From contig NZ_JAKCFC010000002.1 of assembly GCF_021916785.1 (NCBI RefSeq), forward strand, positions 868,001 to 932,000: a DNA stretch of 64,000 nt. Reading direction: 5' to 3'. Positions 63,092 to 64,000 of the stretch are shown in pieces. This DNA is from Mycolicibacterium lacusdiani (lineage in GTDB: Bacteria > Actinomycetota > Actinomycetes > Mycobacteriales > Mycobacteriaceae). The position numbers and the translations under genes were made by a program. Under the pieces are notes generated by a model, which did no database searches, was not told where the DNA came from, and worked only from the letters and a program-made list of their open reading frames with translations. How positions within the stretch are numbered: position 1 is the first letter of the stretch; each line of letters begins with the position of its first letter.

Positions 63092-64000
63092 ATGGACGCC
63101 ACCACCGCCATCAACGACTACCTGAAGCTGGGTCTGAGGTTCGACCGGATCGAAGAGGGCTACGTCGACTCGTTCACCGGCGACCCGACACTGCGCGCCC
63201 AGGTGGCCGACGAACCCGCTCCCGACCCCGCCGCACTCGCGCGCGAGGCACGTCGCCTGCTGACCGAGATGCCGCACGTCGAAGGCCTCGAAGCAGCACG
63301 CACGGACTACCTGTCGGCCCACCTGACCGCTCTGGAGTGTGCCGGCCGCAAGTTCGCGGGGGAGGAGGTCGGCTTCGTCGACGAGGTGCGCGCCTACTTC
63401 GACGTCGACATCGCCAAGGGCGACACCGACCGCTACCGCGACGCGCACCGCAAGCTCGACGAGGCGATCGGCGGCACCGGTCCGCTGGCCGACCGCATGC
63501 AGGCCCACCGGACGTCGGAGGAGATTCCGCCCGCCCGGCTCGAGGAGTGCATTCACGCGTTCTCCAGCGCGTTGCGCGACCGCGTCCGGACGCAGTTCCC
63601 GCTGCCCGAGCGCGAGACCATCACCTACGAGGTGGTCACCGACAAGCCGTGGTCGGGGTTCAACTACTACGAGGGCGATTACAGGTCGACCGTGGCAGTG
63701 AACGCCGACCTCAAGCAGCAGATGTCGAATCTGCCGCGCCTCGTCGCCCACGAGTCCTACCCCGGCCACCACACCGAGCACTGCCGCAAGGAAGCCGGCC
63801 TGGTCGCCCGCGACGGACAGGTCGAGCAGACGATCTTCCTGGTGAACACGCCGCAGTGCCTGATGGCCGAAGGGCTGGCCGACCTGGCGCTGCACGCGGC
63901 CGTCGGACCGGACTGGGGATCCTGGGCGACCGAGATCTACGCCGACCTGGGTCTGCGCTTCGACGGTGCGCGCGCCGCGGCGATCTCGGAGGCGTCCGCG
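63092..64000 (+). CDS. DUF885 metallo-hydrolase-like protein, 3' end missing
   Basis: The frame starts at ATG 63092 and runs off the window after 303 codons. [13 protein letters not shown] and [22 protein letters not shown] at the start are typical; residues 220-230 [11 protein letters not shown] are the conserved metal-binding core of DUF885 (H-E-x-x-P-G-H), and [21 protein letters not shown] follows. Members resemble zinc carboxypeptidases and are mostly uncharacterised. The 58-bp gap with divergent coaA holds both promoters. Its absence of an upstream signal peptide indicates a cytoplasmic protein. Confidence 0.85.
   Translation, partial: MDATTAINDYLKLGLRFDRIEEGYVDSFTGDPTLRAQVADEPAPDPAALAREARRLLTEMPHVEGLEAARTDYLSAHLTALECAGRKFAGEEVGFVDEVRAYFDVDIAKGDTDRYRDAHRKLDEAIGGTGPLADRMQAHRTSEEIPPARLEECIHAFSSALRDRVRTQFPLPERETITYEVVTDKPWSGFNYYEGDYRSTVAVNADLKQQMSNLPRLVAHESYPGHHTEHCRKEAGLVARDGQVEQTIFLVNTPQCLMAEGLADLALHAAVGPDWGSWATEIYADLGLRFDGARAAAISEASA

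Overview
This is a GC-rich, densely packed actinobacterial chromosome segment, best read as a rapidly growing Mycobacterium (Mycolicibacterium). Evidence for this is mycothiol chemistry (mca), an LpqV-type lipoprotein, ltp1/fadA3/echA8/echA9-type lipid genes, a KstR-like operator and GTG starts with ATGA/GTGA overlaps. From about 31.9 kb rightward the gene order matches, from memory of the H37Rv map, M. tuberculosis Rv1062 to Rv1092c: patatin pair, lpqV, cupin, rhodanese, Rv1069c, echA8, echA9, Rv1072, Rv1073, fadA3, Rv1075c, lipU, cbs, Pra-type genes, metB, greA, Rv1081c, mca, Rv1083, Rv1084, hemolysin III, Z-prenyl synthase, coaA. No rRNA, tRNA, insertion sequence, prophage or CRISPR array was seen. 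|| 0-10.6 kb: the 3' part of an exported phosphodiesterase faces a DUF1501/DUF1800 pair. Two divergent paralogous secreted proteins built of 11-residue Gln/Asn ladder repeats follow, around a gene-free 1.1 kb. Then come a peptidoglycan amidase, a small secreted Cys-pair protein, and a polar amino-acid ABC importer whose binding protein and permease are fused, with a DUF3060 membrane protein behind it. || 10.6-19.4 kb: a compact divergent glycan cluster. Leftward are WcbI-like, GT4 and GT2 genes. Rightward are three GT-B-type transferases, a GT2 and a methyltransferase, ending in a GAF-ANTAR regulator. Every same-strand junction is a 4-bp stop/start overlap, so this looks like one undescribed glycan pathway. 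|| 19.4-31.9 kb: a YncE-like beta-propeller, a DctS/DctR-type two-component system divergent from dctA with a CRP-like site between, two more Cys-pair secreted proteins, an acyl-CoA ligase, DUF5709 and a DUF8129-like protein, ltp1 and a DHDPR-like oxidoreductase around a KstR-type palindrome, and a zinc alcohol dehydrogenase. || 31.9-64 kb: the syntenic core, with species-specific additions (SDR plus MarR, small membrane proteins, a glutaryl-CoA-dehydrogenase-like gene, GPP34, a ketosteroid-isomerase-like protein, a 451-residue membrane protein, twin four-helix membrane proteins) and a partial DUF885 gene at the right edge. Hairpins sit at many convergent junctions. Two related palindromes flank the AbiEi/Vsr-like nuclease gene at 41.8-42.7 kb.
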